DNA of 64,000 nt from assembly GCA_965198995.1 (NCBI GenBank), contig CBDAQG010000002.1:2728001-2792000 (forward strand), read 5' to 3'. The translations under genes and the position numbers were made by a program. Numbering within the stretch: the stretch's first letter is position 1; each line of letters starts with the position of its first letter. This DNA comes from CAXMMR01 sp965198995 (GTDB taxonomy: Bacteria > Pseudomonadota > Alphaproteobacteria > Acetobacterales > Acetobacteraceae). The notes beneath the pieces were generated by a model, which was not told the DNA's origin, did no database searches, and saw nothing but the letters and a program-made list of their open reading frames with translations. Below are positions 26,861-36,433 of the stretch, in pieces.

Positions 26861-26876
26861 TGCACGTTTCGCGCCG
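26861..26876 (-). promoter_or_regulatory. Weak sigma-54-like promoter upstream of nasA
   Basis: Minus-strand CGGCGCG-AAAC-GTGCA keeps the key -24 GG and -12 GC at the correct spacing but departs from TGGCACG/TTGCA elsewhere. It ends 37 bases before the nasA ATG and resembles the stronger site upstream of the transporter gene (shared CGAAAC-x-TGCA). Confidence 0.4.
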
Positions 26877-26910
26877 TTGTCAGCCCCTTTGCGGAAGGAA
26901 GCATAAGCGG

Positions 26911-27150
26911 AAGGCAGGAAGGCCAGGGCTCTGCCCTGGACCGGGCGCCCATCGCACTCGTGCGATGGGTCCCGACGCTGGGGGCGGCGCCCCCAGACCC
27001 GCATCCGTCGGAGTCCAGGCGAACGCTTTCTTGCTTGGCGAAGCCGATCAACTCTGCATCCCACGTCACCGACCATCACATGGGAAATGAATAAAAATGG
27101 ATTTTAAAGGCTCCGCCTTTAATGGGGTCCAGGGGCAAAGCCCCTGGCCT
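26911..27150 (+). repeat. Composite intergenic hairpin element, copy 2
   Basis: Order: CCAGGGCTCTGCCCTGG (26923-26939); a 22-base hairpin (26948-26969, arms CCCATCGCAC and GTGCGATGGG); TGGGGGC-GGC-GCCCCCA (26979-26995); AGACCCGCA; ACGCTTTCTTG (27023-27033); then TTAAAGGC-TCC-GCCTTTAA (27104-27122), TGGGGTCC and CCAGGGGC-AAA-GCCCCTGG (27129-27147). It parallels 12761-13065. On the minus strand the last two hairpins could terminate the transporter transcript, one being followed by AAATCCATTTTTATT. The remainder of 26824-27156 holds only the nasA promoter region. Confidence 0.75.
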
Positions 27151-27156
27151 TTCTTG

Positions 27157-28533
27157 CTAGACGGACCGCGCCCCGACTAGGCCGGCGCCGCGCCCCATTT
27201 GTCGTTGCGCGAGGGCCTCGTCGTACAGCGCCTGCTCCGTCGTCTTCGTCGCCGCCGAGAACCGCACGCAGAGCGCGCAGAAGGCGAGGCACAGCACGGT
27301 CGCGCCGAGGATCATCAGGCAGGTGCGCTGCGAGCTGATCTCGCGGTTCAGCAGCGCCGCCACCACCGCGCCGACATTGCCGCCGGCGCCGATCACCCCG
27401 CACACGCCGCCCATGCACTTGCGGTCGATGAACGGCATCAGCGAGTAAACGGCGCCGGCCGACATGTGCAGGAAGGTGCCGAAGAACAGCATCGTCATGA
27501 TGGCGATGGCGGCCGACGGCGCCTGGCTGAACATCAGCAGCCCGACGCCCTCGCAGATCATCATGCCGCACAGCAGCCCGGTTCGGCCATCAAGCCCGAA
27601 CCGCCGCGCCGACAGGTCGCTGAACACCCCGCCCAGCGGCCGGGCGAACAGCGCCAGCAGCCCGAACAGCCCGGCGGCAAGCCCTGCCGTCTCGAACGAG
27701 AGCCCGAACTTTTGGATGTAGTAGGTCGCGGCGATGTTGTGGATGAAGATCTCGATGCCGAAGCAGCCGGCATAGCACGTCGCCAGCAGCCAGACCCGGT
27801 AGTTGCGCATCGCCTGGGCCATGGCGGCCAGCCCGCCCTTCTTGGCGCCTTCGGCCGTGAGGCCCATGCGCCGCACGTCCTCGAGGTTGCCCTGCGGCAG
27901 GTCCTGGGTCAGCCGCGCGTAGAGCACCGCCATGATCAGCATGGCGACGCCGGGCACCAGCAGCGCCGCCCGCCATCCCCAGGCCTTCTCCACGCCGAGC
28001 GAGATCGCCAGCGTCGCCAGCAGCGGCATCACCGACTGCGCCACCCCCGCCCCGGCATTGCCCCAGCCGCCCACCGTCGCGTTGGCGGTGCCGACCACGT
28101 TGGGCGCGAACATCACGCTCGCATGATACTGCGAGATCACGAACGAGGCGCCGATGATGCCGATCAGCAGCCGGAAGAACAGCAGCGAGGCATAGGACTG
28201 CGCGAACGCCAGGCCGAACACCGGCAGCGAGCCCAGCGCCAGCAGCCACACATAGGTCCGCCTGGGGCCGTACTTGTCGCAGAGCGGGCCGATGATCAGC
28301 CGCCCCAGCACCGTCACCAGCACCGCGGCGATGTTGATGTTGGCAACCTGCAGCGTGCTCAGATGAAATTGCTCGGCGATCTTGGGCATCAGCGGCGCCG
28401 CCGCGAACCAGGCATAGAAGCACACGAAGAACGCCAGCCACGTCATGTGGAAGGCCCGCATCTGCACCGTTTTGAAGCTGAACAGATCGATGCCGGTCGC
28501 TCGCCGCGCCGCTCCGTCAACCACTGTGGCCAT
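27157..28533 (-). CDS. Nitrate/nitrite MFS transporter (NarK/NasA-type)
   Basis: 458 residues with about 12 transmembrane helices. Imports nitrate (and possibly exports nitrite). It has the MFS motif GRLIIGPLCDKYGPRRTY between helices 2 and 3 and the nitrate signature GGWGNAGAGVAQSVMP in helix 5, with a second glycine-rich signature GVIGAGGNVGAVVAALL in helix 11. The ATG at 28533 is preferred because GGAG lies six bases before it; an in-frame ATG at 28548 is possible. First gene of the nitrate assimilation region, behind a strong sigma-54-like promoter. Confidence 0.92.
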   Translation of the reverse strand: MATVVDGAARRATGIDLFSFKTVQMRAFHMTWLAFFVCFYAWFAAAPLMPKIAEQFHLSTLQVANINIAAVLVTVLGRLIIGPLCDKYGPRRTYVWLLALGSLPVFGLAFAQSYASLLFFRLLIGIIGASFVISQYHASVMFAPNVVGTANATVGGWGNAGAGVAQSVMPLLATLAISLGVEKAWGWRAALLVPGVAMLIMAVLYARLTQDLPQGNLEDVRRMGLTAEGAKKGGLAAMAQAMRNYRVWLLATCYAGCFGIEIFIHNIAATYYIQKFGLSFETAGLAAGLFGLLALFARPLGGVFSDLSARRFGLDGRTGLLCGMMICEGVGLLMFSQAPSAAIAIMTMLFFGTFLHMSAGAVYSLMPFIDRKCMGGVCGVIGAGGNVGAVVAALLNREISSQRTCLMILGATVLCLAFCALCVRFSAATKTTEQALYDEALAQRQMGRGAGLVGARSV

Positions 28534-28584
28534 GCCGTTCTCCACCATCGCCCTGCCAACGCATCATCGGCGCGCCGCATTTCG

Positions 28585-28600
28585 TGCATGTTTCGTGCCA
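28585..28600 (-). promoter_or_regulatory. Sigma-54 (-24/-12) promoter of the nitrate transporter gene
   Basis: Minus-strand TGGCACG-AAAC-ATGCA differs from the RpoN consensus (YTGGCACG-rNNN-TTGCW) at one base and is preceded by C. Position and orientation are right for the transporter gene, about 50 bases upstream of its ATG. Sigma-54 with NtrC is the classical control of nitrogen assimilation. Confidence 0.7.
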
Positions 28601-28635
28601 GGGGGTGGACTGCGGCGCGAGCGGAAGCAAGGGAC

Positions 28636-28690
28636 GCTTTTTTGGAAAAAAAGCAGCAAAAAACTTTTGCCCGTCAGCGATGAAACGGCG
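28636..28690 (+). repeat. A/T-rich hairpin repeat, copy 4
   Basis: Hairpin GCTTTTTT-GG-AAAAAAAGC (28636-28654), then agc and AAAAAACTTTTGCCCGTCAGC, the same downstream tag as the copies at 11699 and 17749. It lies between the nitrate transporter and the hybrid kinase gene. Confidence 0.8.
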
Positions 28691-28751
28691 GCGGTAAGCG
28701 TGCTAGCACCATAGTCGAGGCAGCCCACCACCCGGGGGCAAGCCTGGAAGT

Positions 28752-28767
28752 CTTGCCTATAGGCAAG
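28752..28767. promoter_or_regulatory. Perfect 16-base palindrome, possible operator
   Basis: CTTGCCTATAGGCAAG is a perfect inverted repeat without spacer in the 517-base region between the divergent nitrate transporter and kinase genes. A related half-site (TTTGCCCTATAGC) occurs at 28841-28853. The regulator is unknown. Confidence 0.4.
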
Positions 28768-28911
28768 TTTCAGCAAGTCATTGAGAAACATGAACTGCTT
28801 CACGCCTTGAGGCGTTCGGCCGCCGCCCTGACGCGGCCAATTTGCCCTATAGCATTGATAAACAATCAAATTCGGCAATCTTGCTGTATTTCACCTGAGT
28901 CACAAAAAAAT

Positions 28912-28965
28912 CGGGGTCCGGGGCCTCCCGGCCCCGGCGGGTCCAGGGCAGCGCCCTGGCCTTTC
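28912..28965 (+). repeat. Composite-family hairpin pair
   Basis: CCGGGGCC-TCCC-GGCCCCGG (28918-28937), then CGGGTCC and CCAGGGC-AGC-GCCCTGG (28943-28959) followed by CCTTTCCTCC. This is the same two-hairpin tail as at 13025-13065 and 27104-27147. It sits about 90 bases upstream of the kinase gene start. Confidence 0.7.
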
Positions 28966-29050
28966 CTCCGTCGTCCACCTACGGACTTCTGGCTGATCGC
29001 CGCTCATGCGGAACAGACGATGACCGGCTGAACCGCGAGGTGACCAGCGT

Positions 29051-30991
<1,941 letters not shown>

Positions 30992-31011
30992 ACCAAGGCG
31001 GCCGGCGTCGC

Positions 31012-32004
31012 TCAGGCCGCGCGCAGCAGGTGCAGGCTGAACAGCTCCGGCGCATCGAGCCAGACCCGCACCGGCTGCCAACCCGCGCGGCGTGCAATCG
31101 CCGCGAACAGCTCAGGCCGCCATTTGTGCGAAATGTCGGTCCGCAGGCTCTCACCGGCAGCAAACCCGACCGCCCGGTCGCCGATGCGCAGCGTCAGCGC
31201 CCGCCTGGCGATCAGGTGCGCCTCCGTGCGCAGCGGATCGTCGAACACCAGCGCCGCGTGGCGGAAATCGTCCGGATCGACCTCGGCGCCAAGCTCGTCG
31301 CGCAGCCGCACGAGCACGTTGCGGTGGAACGCGGCCATCAGCCCGTCCGGATCGCCGTAGCCACGCCGGATGCTGTCCGGGTCGCGGTTCGGATCCACGC
31401 CGACAAGGAACCACGCGCGGCCAAGCGAGCGGCGCATGCGGGCCAGCACCTCCACCAGCACCGGCTCGTCATAGGTGCCCAGCGTATTGCCCGGATAGAA
31501 GCCCAGCACCGGGCCGTCCTGCAGCCCCGGCGGCAGCTCCAGCGCCGCCGTGTAGTCGCCGCACACCGGATCGACCGCCAACCCGGGATAGTCGGCGGCC
31601 AGACGCGCCGCCGACTGCGCCAGGAACGCGCCGGCAATGTCCACCGGCACGTAGCCCCGCGGACGCCGCAGCGCATCGAGCAGCACGCGTATCTTGTGGC
31701 TGGCGCCGGAGCCGAACTCCACCACGGCCACGTGCTCACCCACCAGGCCGGCGATCTCGGCGGCGTGGGCGCGCAGCAGCGCGGTCTCGTGTCGCGCCAC
31801 GTAGTAATGCGGCCCGGCGGTGACGCGGTCGAACAGCTCCCCGCCTTTGTCGTCCCACAGGTAGCGGCCGGGAATGGCTTTGCCGGGCCGCGACAGCCCC
31901 TCCAGCACGTCGCGCAGGAACGCGCCCCCGGGCCCGTCCGGCACGCCGGCCTGGGCGGCCCGATGGGGTGCGGCGTCGGGCCGCTCGGTGGTGGGCATCG
32001 TCAT
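31012..32004 (-). CDS. egtD: L-histidine N-alpha-methyltransferase EgtD
   Basis: 330 residues from ATG 32004. Converts histidine to hercynine with three SAM molecules, the first step of ergothioneine synthesis. Visible: PKxIPxRYLWDDKGGELFDRVT-type opening (GKAIPGRYLWDDKGGELFDRVT), the SAM loop VVEFGSGASHKIRVLLDAL, YVPVDIAGAFLAQSA, GDYTAALELP, FYPGNTLGTY, VGVDPNRDPD and AAFHRNVLVRLRDELGA. No egtB or egtC lies beside it, so the sulfoxide synthase must be elsewhere or absent. It is divergent from the catalase-like gene and could share oxidative-stress control. Confidence 0.88.
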   Translation of the reverse strand: MTMPTTERPDAAPHRAAQAGVPDGPGGAFLRDVLEGLSRPGKAIPGRYLWDDKGGELFDRVTAGPHYYVARHETALLRAHAAEIAGLVGEHVAVVEFGSGASHKIRVLLDALRRPRGYVPVDIAGAFLAQSAARLAADYPGLAVDPVCGDYTAALELPPGLQDGPVLGFYPGNTLGTYDEPVLVEVLARMRRSLGRAWFLVGVDPNRDPDSIRRGYGDPDGLMAAFHRNVLVRLRDELGAEVDPDDFRHAALVFDDPLRTEAHLIARRALTLRIGDRAVGFAAGESLRTDISHKWRPELFAAIARRAGWQPVRVWLDAPELFSLHLLRAA

Positions 32005-32165
32005 CGGGCGGGCTCTGCGATCGGGGTGGGGCAAGGCGCGCCGGCCGCGCCGCCACCACAACGCGGCCGGACGCCCGCCGGTCGCGCGGGCCCGCAGCCC
32101 GGAACTCGTCGGCGCATGCGGCGCTTACAGCGGCTGATTTTGCTCCACGGAAGCAGAGGCAAGCA

Positions 32166-33266
32166 ATGCCAACGGCGATGCCAGTGCCCTACCGGCCCGA
32201 CGTCGAGACGCCGATCCCGGATGAGACCGAGTACGATCGCAAGCTGACCGACGCCATGCTCGGCGTCAGCAAGACGGTGTGGCAGGACACGGGGCACGTG
32301 CGGCGTTCCGTGCATGCCAAGAGCCACGGCGTGCTGCGCGGCGAGCTGGAGGTGCTGCCGGCCACGCCCCGCGAGTACGCCCAGGGGATGTTCGCAGCAC
32401 CCGCCCGCTTCCCGACGATCCTGCGCCTGTCGACCACGCCGGGCGACGTGCTCGACGACACGGTGTCCACCCCACGCGGCCTGGCGGTCAAGGTCGTCGG
32501 CGTCCCCGGCGAGCGGCTGCCGGGCTCCGAGGGCGACTGCACCCAGAACTTCGTGCTCGGCAACTCGCGAGCCTTCAACGTCCGCGACGCCAAGGACTTC
32601 CTGGGCAACGTGCACCGGCTCGGCACCTTCACCGACAAGGTGCCAAACCTGAAGAAGGTCGTCTCGGCGATCTCGCGCGGCGCCGAGCACGCCCTGGAGG
32701 CGGTGGGTGGGCAAAGCACGGTGCTGACCACCTATGCCGGCCAGGCGATGACGCACATCCTTGGCGACACCTTCTACTCGCAGGCGCCGCTACGCCACGG
32801 CGACTACATGGCCAAGCTTTGCGTCTCGCCGATCTCGCCCAACCTGCTGGCGCTGCACAACGCTCCGGTGTCGCTGTCCGGCCGCCCGGACGGCCTGCGC
32901 GAGCTGGTGCGTGAGTTCTTCCTGGCCCAGGGCGCCACCTGGGAAGTGCGAATCCAGCTCTGCGTCGATCTCGACACGATGCCGATCGAAAACGCGTCGG
33001 CGACCTGGCCGGAGGACAGCAGCCCCTACGTGGCCGTGGCGCGCATCACCGTGCCGGCGCAGGATAGTTGGGGCGACGACAAGGTGGGCGCGATCGACGA
33101 GGGCATCACCTTCTCGCCCTGGCGCGGGCTGCTGGCGCATCAGCCGCTGGGCTCGATCATGCGGGCGCGCCGGCGGGCCTATGAGAGCTCCGCAGCCTAT
33201 CGCCGCGAGCGCACCGGCCTGCCGCTCGCCGAACCGCGCGGAGCGAGCGACCTGCCAGTCGCCTGA
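32166..33266 (+). CDS. Catalase-family heme protein
   Basis: 366 residues from ATG 32166, with AGAGG upstream. It belongs to the small catalase-related group, shorter than classical 480-residue monofunctional catalases. Recognisable: RRSVHAKSHGVLRGEL with the distal His, the TILRLSTTPGDVLDDTVSTPRGLAVKVVGV core, CTQNFVLGNSRAFNVRDAKDFL and TYAGQAMTHILGDTFYSQAPLRHGDYMAKL. The classical proximal heme Tyr motif is not clearly seen, so peroxidase activity rather than full catalase activity is possible. No signal peptide. Divergent from egtD. Confidence 0.82.
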   Translation: MPTAMPVPYRPDVETPIPDETEYDRKLTDAMLGVSKTVWQDTGHVRRSVHAKSHGVLRGELEVLPATPREYAQGMFAAPARFPTILRLSTTPGDVLDDTVSTPRGLAVKVVGVPGERLPGSEGDCTQNFVLGNSRAFNVRDAKDFLGNVHRLGTFTDKVPNLKKVVSAISRGAEHALEAVGGQSTVLTTYAGQAMTHILGDTFYSQAPLRHGDYMAKLCVSPISPNLLALHNAPVSLSGRPDGLRELVREFFLAQGATWEVRIQLCVDLDTMPIENASATWPEDSSPYVAVARITVPAQDSWGDDKVGAIDEGITFSPWRGLLAHQPLGSIMRARRRAYESSAAYRRERTGLPLAEPRGASDLPVA

Positions 33267-33404
33267 TCCCGACCGTCCACGCCTTAACCCTTCATTCAGC
33301 TCTTTGCGTCATGCTGCCTGCAGGTCGACGATTGGACGAGGGGCTACGCTCGCAATTGCCTGGCTCAGACGAGCGGCGCGGTTGACCGCGTTGCAGGTCC
33401 GGTT

Positions 33405-33439
33405 GGCTCGTCAGGCGTTCGGCGTCTGCCTGATGAGCC
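33405..33439. repeat. Long inverted repeat after the catalase-like gene
   Basis: GGCTCGTCAGGC (33405-33416) pairs with GCCTGATGAGCC (33428-33439) around an 11-base loop, with one G-T pair. There is no T-tract, so it is not a standard terminator. It directly precedes the MITE-like element. Confidence 0.6.
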
Positions 33440-33441
33440 AC

Positions 33442-33544
33442 CTAGAGCATATCAGCCTAACTGCGGCCGCGTAGCGATTGTCGGCTGATAAATTGCTCGC
33501 CAAAGACAATGGGAGTGGTCCCGCCCTAAGTGGAACCGCTCCCG
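33442..33544 (+). mobile_element. MITE-like element, copy 1
   Basis: About 103 bases very similar to 60547-60651. Both begin CTAGAGCA, continue with ATCAGCCTAACTGCG, GTAGCGAT, GGCTGATAAA and TGCTCGCCAAA, and end in a hairpin region related to AGTGG...GCTC. Copy 1 has lost the last bases of the terminal inverted repeat (GCTCCCG instead of GCTCTAG). Non-coding. The remaining 33267-33575 holds nothing else. Confidence 0.75.
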
Positions 33545-33575
33545 GCCTGACCGAAGGTCCTGACGGTGCCGTGGA

Positions 33576-34562
33576 TCAGCCTGCGATCCGTCCGCCAAGC
33601 TCGTCCTCGATGTAGATCCGTATGATCTCCTCCATCGACCGCTCCGCCGTGAAACCAAGCTCCGTCGCCCGCGTGGCTGCGAAGTCGCACGGCCAGTTGG
33701 CGACGATGCTGGCGATCGCCGGATCGTGTTGCCGCCGGATCAGCGCCACCGCCTTGTCGCCGGCCACCCGGCGAAGCGCCTCGACCTGCTCTTCGACCGT
33801 CGCCGACAGGCCGGGCATCGTGATGTTGCGTCGGGCGCCCAGCTGCGAGAGCTCCATGGTTGCGGCGTGGGTCAGGAAGCCGATCGCGGCGCGCGGGCTG
33901 GCAAACCAGTGCCGCACGGTCGCCGCGACGGGAAGGATCGCCTCGTGGCCCTGCAGAGGCTCTCGCAGGATCCCGGAAAAGAAGCCCGAGGCGGCCCGGT
34001 TCGGCTTGCCGGGGCGGACGCAGATCGTCGGCAGCCGGATCCCGATGCCATCGAGAACACCCCGCCGGGTGTAATCCGCAAGCAGCAGCTCGCCGATCGC
34101 CTTCTGCGTCCCGTACGACGTCAGGGGCGCGAGCAGGAAGTCGTCGGAGATCGTGTCCGCAAACGGCCGGCCGAACACGGCGATCGAGGAGGTGAAGACA
34201 ACGCGTGGGCAGTAGGGCTGCTTCAAGCCCTGCTGCCTGATCGCCTCGAGCAGCAGGCGCGTGCCATCCAGGTTGATCCGGTAGCCGCGCTCGAAATCGG
34301 CCTCCGCCTCCCCCGAGACGATCGCCGCCAGGTGAAAGATCGTGTCCGGACGGGTCGCGATGATCTCGTCGGCAACGCCCGGCGACGACAGGTCAGCGAC
34401 GATCGCCCGGGTGGCGCCGTCGAACGTCTCCGGCCGGTCCGGCGCCACGACGTCGACCAGCGTCAGGGCAAGGTCACCCGCACCGGACATCGCATCCGAG
34501 GCCAGCCGCTGGCTCAACTTGCGACCGATCATTCCAGCCGCACCGACGATCAGACTATGCAT
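33576..34562 (-). CDS. NAD-dependent epimerase/dehydratase, DenD-like
   Basis: 328 residues from ATG 34562, with GGGGGGAG just upstream. Short-chain extended Rossmann fold: LIVGAAGMIGRKLSQRL at the start, HLAAIVSGEAEADFERGYRINLDGTRLLLEA, SSIAVFG and the catalytic YGTQK. The text PLTSYGTQKAIGELLLADYTRRG and RLPTICVRPGKPNRAASGFFSGILREPLQG is typical of D-erythronate dehydrogenase DenD and relatives. It follows mdcH by 54 bases on the same strand, so it may be the last gene of the malonate operon. The link between erythronate and malonate metabolism is not obvious. Confidence 0.78.
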   Translation of the reverse strand: MHSLIVGAAGMIGRKLSQRLASDAMSGAGDLALTLVDVVAPDRPETFDGATRAIVADLSSPGVADEIIATRPDTIFHLAAIVSGEAEADFERGYRINLDGTRLLLEAIRQQGLKQPYCPRVVFTSSIAVFGRPFADTISDDFLLAPLTSYGTQKAIGELLLADYTRRGVLDGIGIRLPTICVRPGKPNRAASGFFSGILREPLQGHEAILPVAATVRHWFASPRAAIGFLTHAATMELSQLGARRNITMPGLSATVEEQVEALRRVAGDKAVALIRRQHDPAIASIVANWPCDFAATRATELGFTAERSMEEIIRIYIEDELGGRIAG

Positions 34563-34616
34563 TTGCTCCCCCCTGGCCGCCGCGGTCGGGCCTGTCATGG
34601 CTGCCGGCCTGCCCGA

Positions 34617-35552
34617 TCACGGGCCCGCCGCCGAGAGCCAACGTTGCAAGCCCGCAACGGAGCGGAACTCGGACACGCTGTGGACGCCGCCCTCGCCAAG
34701 CACGCTCCGGATCAGTCGAGCCAGGGCGCCGCCAGGTCCAAGTTCGAGAACCCTGGACACCCCGGCGCTGCGGCAGGCATCCATGCAGGCGGCCCAATCG
34801 ATCGTATGGCTAACCTGCAGCGCCAGCTTGTCCAGGCCGAGCGCAGGATCAAGCACCGCACTGCCATCGATCCCGCTCAGCAATCGGATGCCGGACGGTA
34901 TCTCCGCCGCGACGGGCGCGTCGGCCAGCGCCTCGCGAAACCGCCGGCTCGCCCGCTCAAGCATTGGCGTATGGGAGGCGACGGCGACCGGCAGCATCGT
35001 CGCCTGGCCGCCATGCGCGTCGGCATCCGCAACCAGCGCCTGCAGACACAGAGTCGTCCCTCCGACCAGCATCTGGTCGAAGGCGTTGACGATGGCGACG
35101 TGGCAGTGCCGCGCGCGGCAGAGCGGTTCCAGCCTTGCCCGTGCGAGCCCACGGATGGCAACGAGGCCGGACGGCTCGTCGGTGTCCGCATCCATGACTG
35201 CCGCCCGCCGAACGGCCAGGCGAAGCACGGTTGCCACGTCCAGCAGGCCCGCGACGCCCCAGGCGGCAAGCTCACCCACGCTGTAGCCGGCAACCACGAG
35301 CGGCCCCGCCACGATGTCGCGCAGGACCGCCCAGGCCGCCAGAGCCTGGGTGCAGCACAGCACCTGTCCAACCCGGTTGGCGTGCAAATCCACTCCGTCA
35401 GGCCGGCGCACCAGCGCCCGCGGATCACGCCCGTCGAGCGCCGCCCGGGCGGCCCCGAAGACGGGCGCGGCCTGCGGCGCCTCGGCCAGCAGGTCGAACA
35501 TGCCGGCATTCTGGGCGCCCTGGCCGGAGCACAGAATGGCAAGGCCAGCCAT
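34617..35552 (-). CDS. mdcH: Malonate decarboxylase epsilon subunit MdcH (malonyl transacylase)
   Basis: 311 residues. Transfers malonyl from malonyl-CoA to the acetylated-site ACP of malonate decarboxylase, which primes the enzyme. FabD-like fold: LAILCSGQGAQNAGMFDLL (GQGxQ), VVAGYSVGELAAWGVAGLLD with the nucleophile Ser in GYSVGE, and ASHTPMLERASRRFREAL with the catalytic His. The start overlaps the mdcB stop region (35552). Order and overlaps show it is part of the mdc operon. Confidence 0.88.
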   Translation of the reverse strand: MAGLAILCSGQGAQNAGMFDLLAEAPQAAPVFGAARAALDGRDPRALVRRPDGVDLHANRVGQVLCCTQALAAWAVLRDIVAGPLVVAGYSVGELAAWGVAGLLDVATVLRLAVRRAAVMDADTDEPSGLVAIRGLARARLEPLCRARHCHVAIVNAFDQMLVGGTTLCLQALVADADAHGGQATMLPVAVASHTPMLERASRRFREALADAPVAAEIPSGIRLLSGIDGSAVLDPALGLDKLALQVSHTIDWAACMDACRSAGVSRVLELGPGGALARLIRSVLGEGGVHSVSEFRSVAGLQRWLSAAGP

Positions 35553-36433
35553 CAGCGCTGACCCGGCTCGTCCAGGAACACGCAGCAGGCCAGCAGGTCG
35601 GCGCAGCCGCCGGGACTGAGGCCACGGGCGACAAAATCCTGATGGATGCGCCAAGCCCGGTCACGCCAGTCGGCTTGCGCAACCCCGCCGGCGGCGAGGA
35701 ACCGGCGGGCGGCCCGGCGGGCGACGTCGAGACCCTCGGCGCCGCCTCGGTGCAGCAGGTTGGTGTCCTCCAGGCAGGCCAGCAGGGCGAAGAAAGCCTG
35801 CACCCGTGCGGCTTGCCCATCGCCGTGCGCTAGCGCCCGTCCCAGCCGCAACGCCGGCAGCCCGACGCCGACGACATGCGGAAAGCCAGCCGCAGCCTGC
35901 GCCCGCGCGCCCCCGGCGCCAAAGCGCAGCAGGGCCGCGGTGCCATGGCTGTGCAGCGGCAGGGGCCCGTGGACGATCGCACGGCCCCACCGCTGGCGCA
36001 CGATCGCGCACAGCATGGCGGCGCGGGACCGGCGATGCAGACGCGCGTCGGCGGCGCTGCCCCCGGCCGCCCCGGCCGCCGCACACAGCAACCCAAGGCC
36101 GAAGATGGCGCCGCGATGCGTGTTGACCCCGCCGGTCGCGCGCAGCATCGCCCGCTCCGCCCGGATGCCGATCGCGCGCAGCTCGCCCATCGCGGCGCCC
36201 GATGCCCCAGCCACGGCCAGCTCGGCGAAGCACGGCCGAAGCGCCGCCACGCTGGCCCGGAACATGTCCGCATCCATGTCCGTGTGACTGCCCGTATCGA
36301 CATGGCTGACGAGGCCAGGCTTGGGCCACGTCTGGAGCTCGGACAGCAGCGCCGCGGCAGCATCATCGGCAATCCGCACATCCGTCCGAGCACCGGGACA
36401 ACGTCCCGCCGGCCGTAGCACGGCGACGCTCAT
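35552..36433 (-). CDS. mdcB: Triphosphoribosyl-dephospho-CoA synthase MdcB
   Basis: 293 residues from ATG 36433, overlapping the mdcG stop (ATGA). Makes 2'-(5''-triphosphoribosyl)-3'-dephospho-CoA, the precursor of the MdcC prosthetic group. CitG/MdcB family blocks: PKPGLVSHVDTGSHTDMDADMF, VNTHRGAIFGLGLL and CLEDTNLLHRGGAEGLDVARRAARRFL. Very rich in Ala and Gly but otherwise normal. Its position between mdcG and mdcH differs from the better-known gene orders, where it follows mdcA. Confidence 0.88.
   Translation of the reverse strand: MSVAVLRPAGRCPGARTDVRIADDAAAALLSELQTWPKPGLVSHVDTGSHTDMDADMFRASVAALRPCFAELAVAGASGAAMGELRAIGIRAERAMLRATGGVNTHRGAIFGLGLLCAAAGAAGGSAADARLHRRSRAAMLCAIVRQRWGRAIVHGPLPLHSHGTAALLRFGAGGARAQAAAGFPHVVGVGLPALRLGRALAHGDGQAARVQAFFALLACLEDTNLLHRGGAEGLDVARRAARRFLAAGGVAQADWRDRAWRIHQDFVARGLSPGGCADLLACCVFLDEPGQR

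Noticed and set aside
28564..28878. Minus-strand open frame across the hairpin repeat and palindrome
   Set aside because: It runs through the repeat element and the sigma-54 region, its codon use is unlike neighbouring genes, and no family is recognisable. Treated as regulatory DNA.
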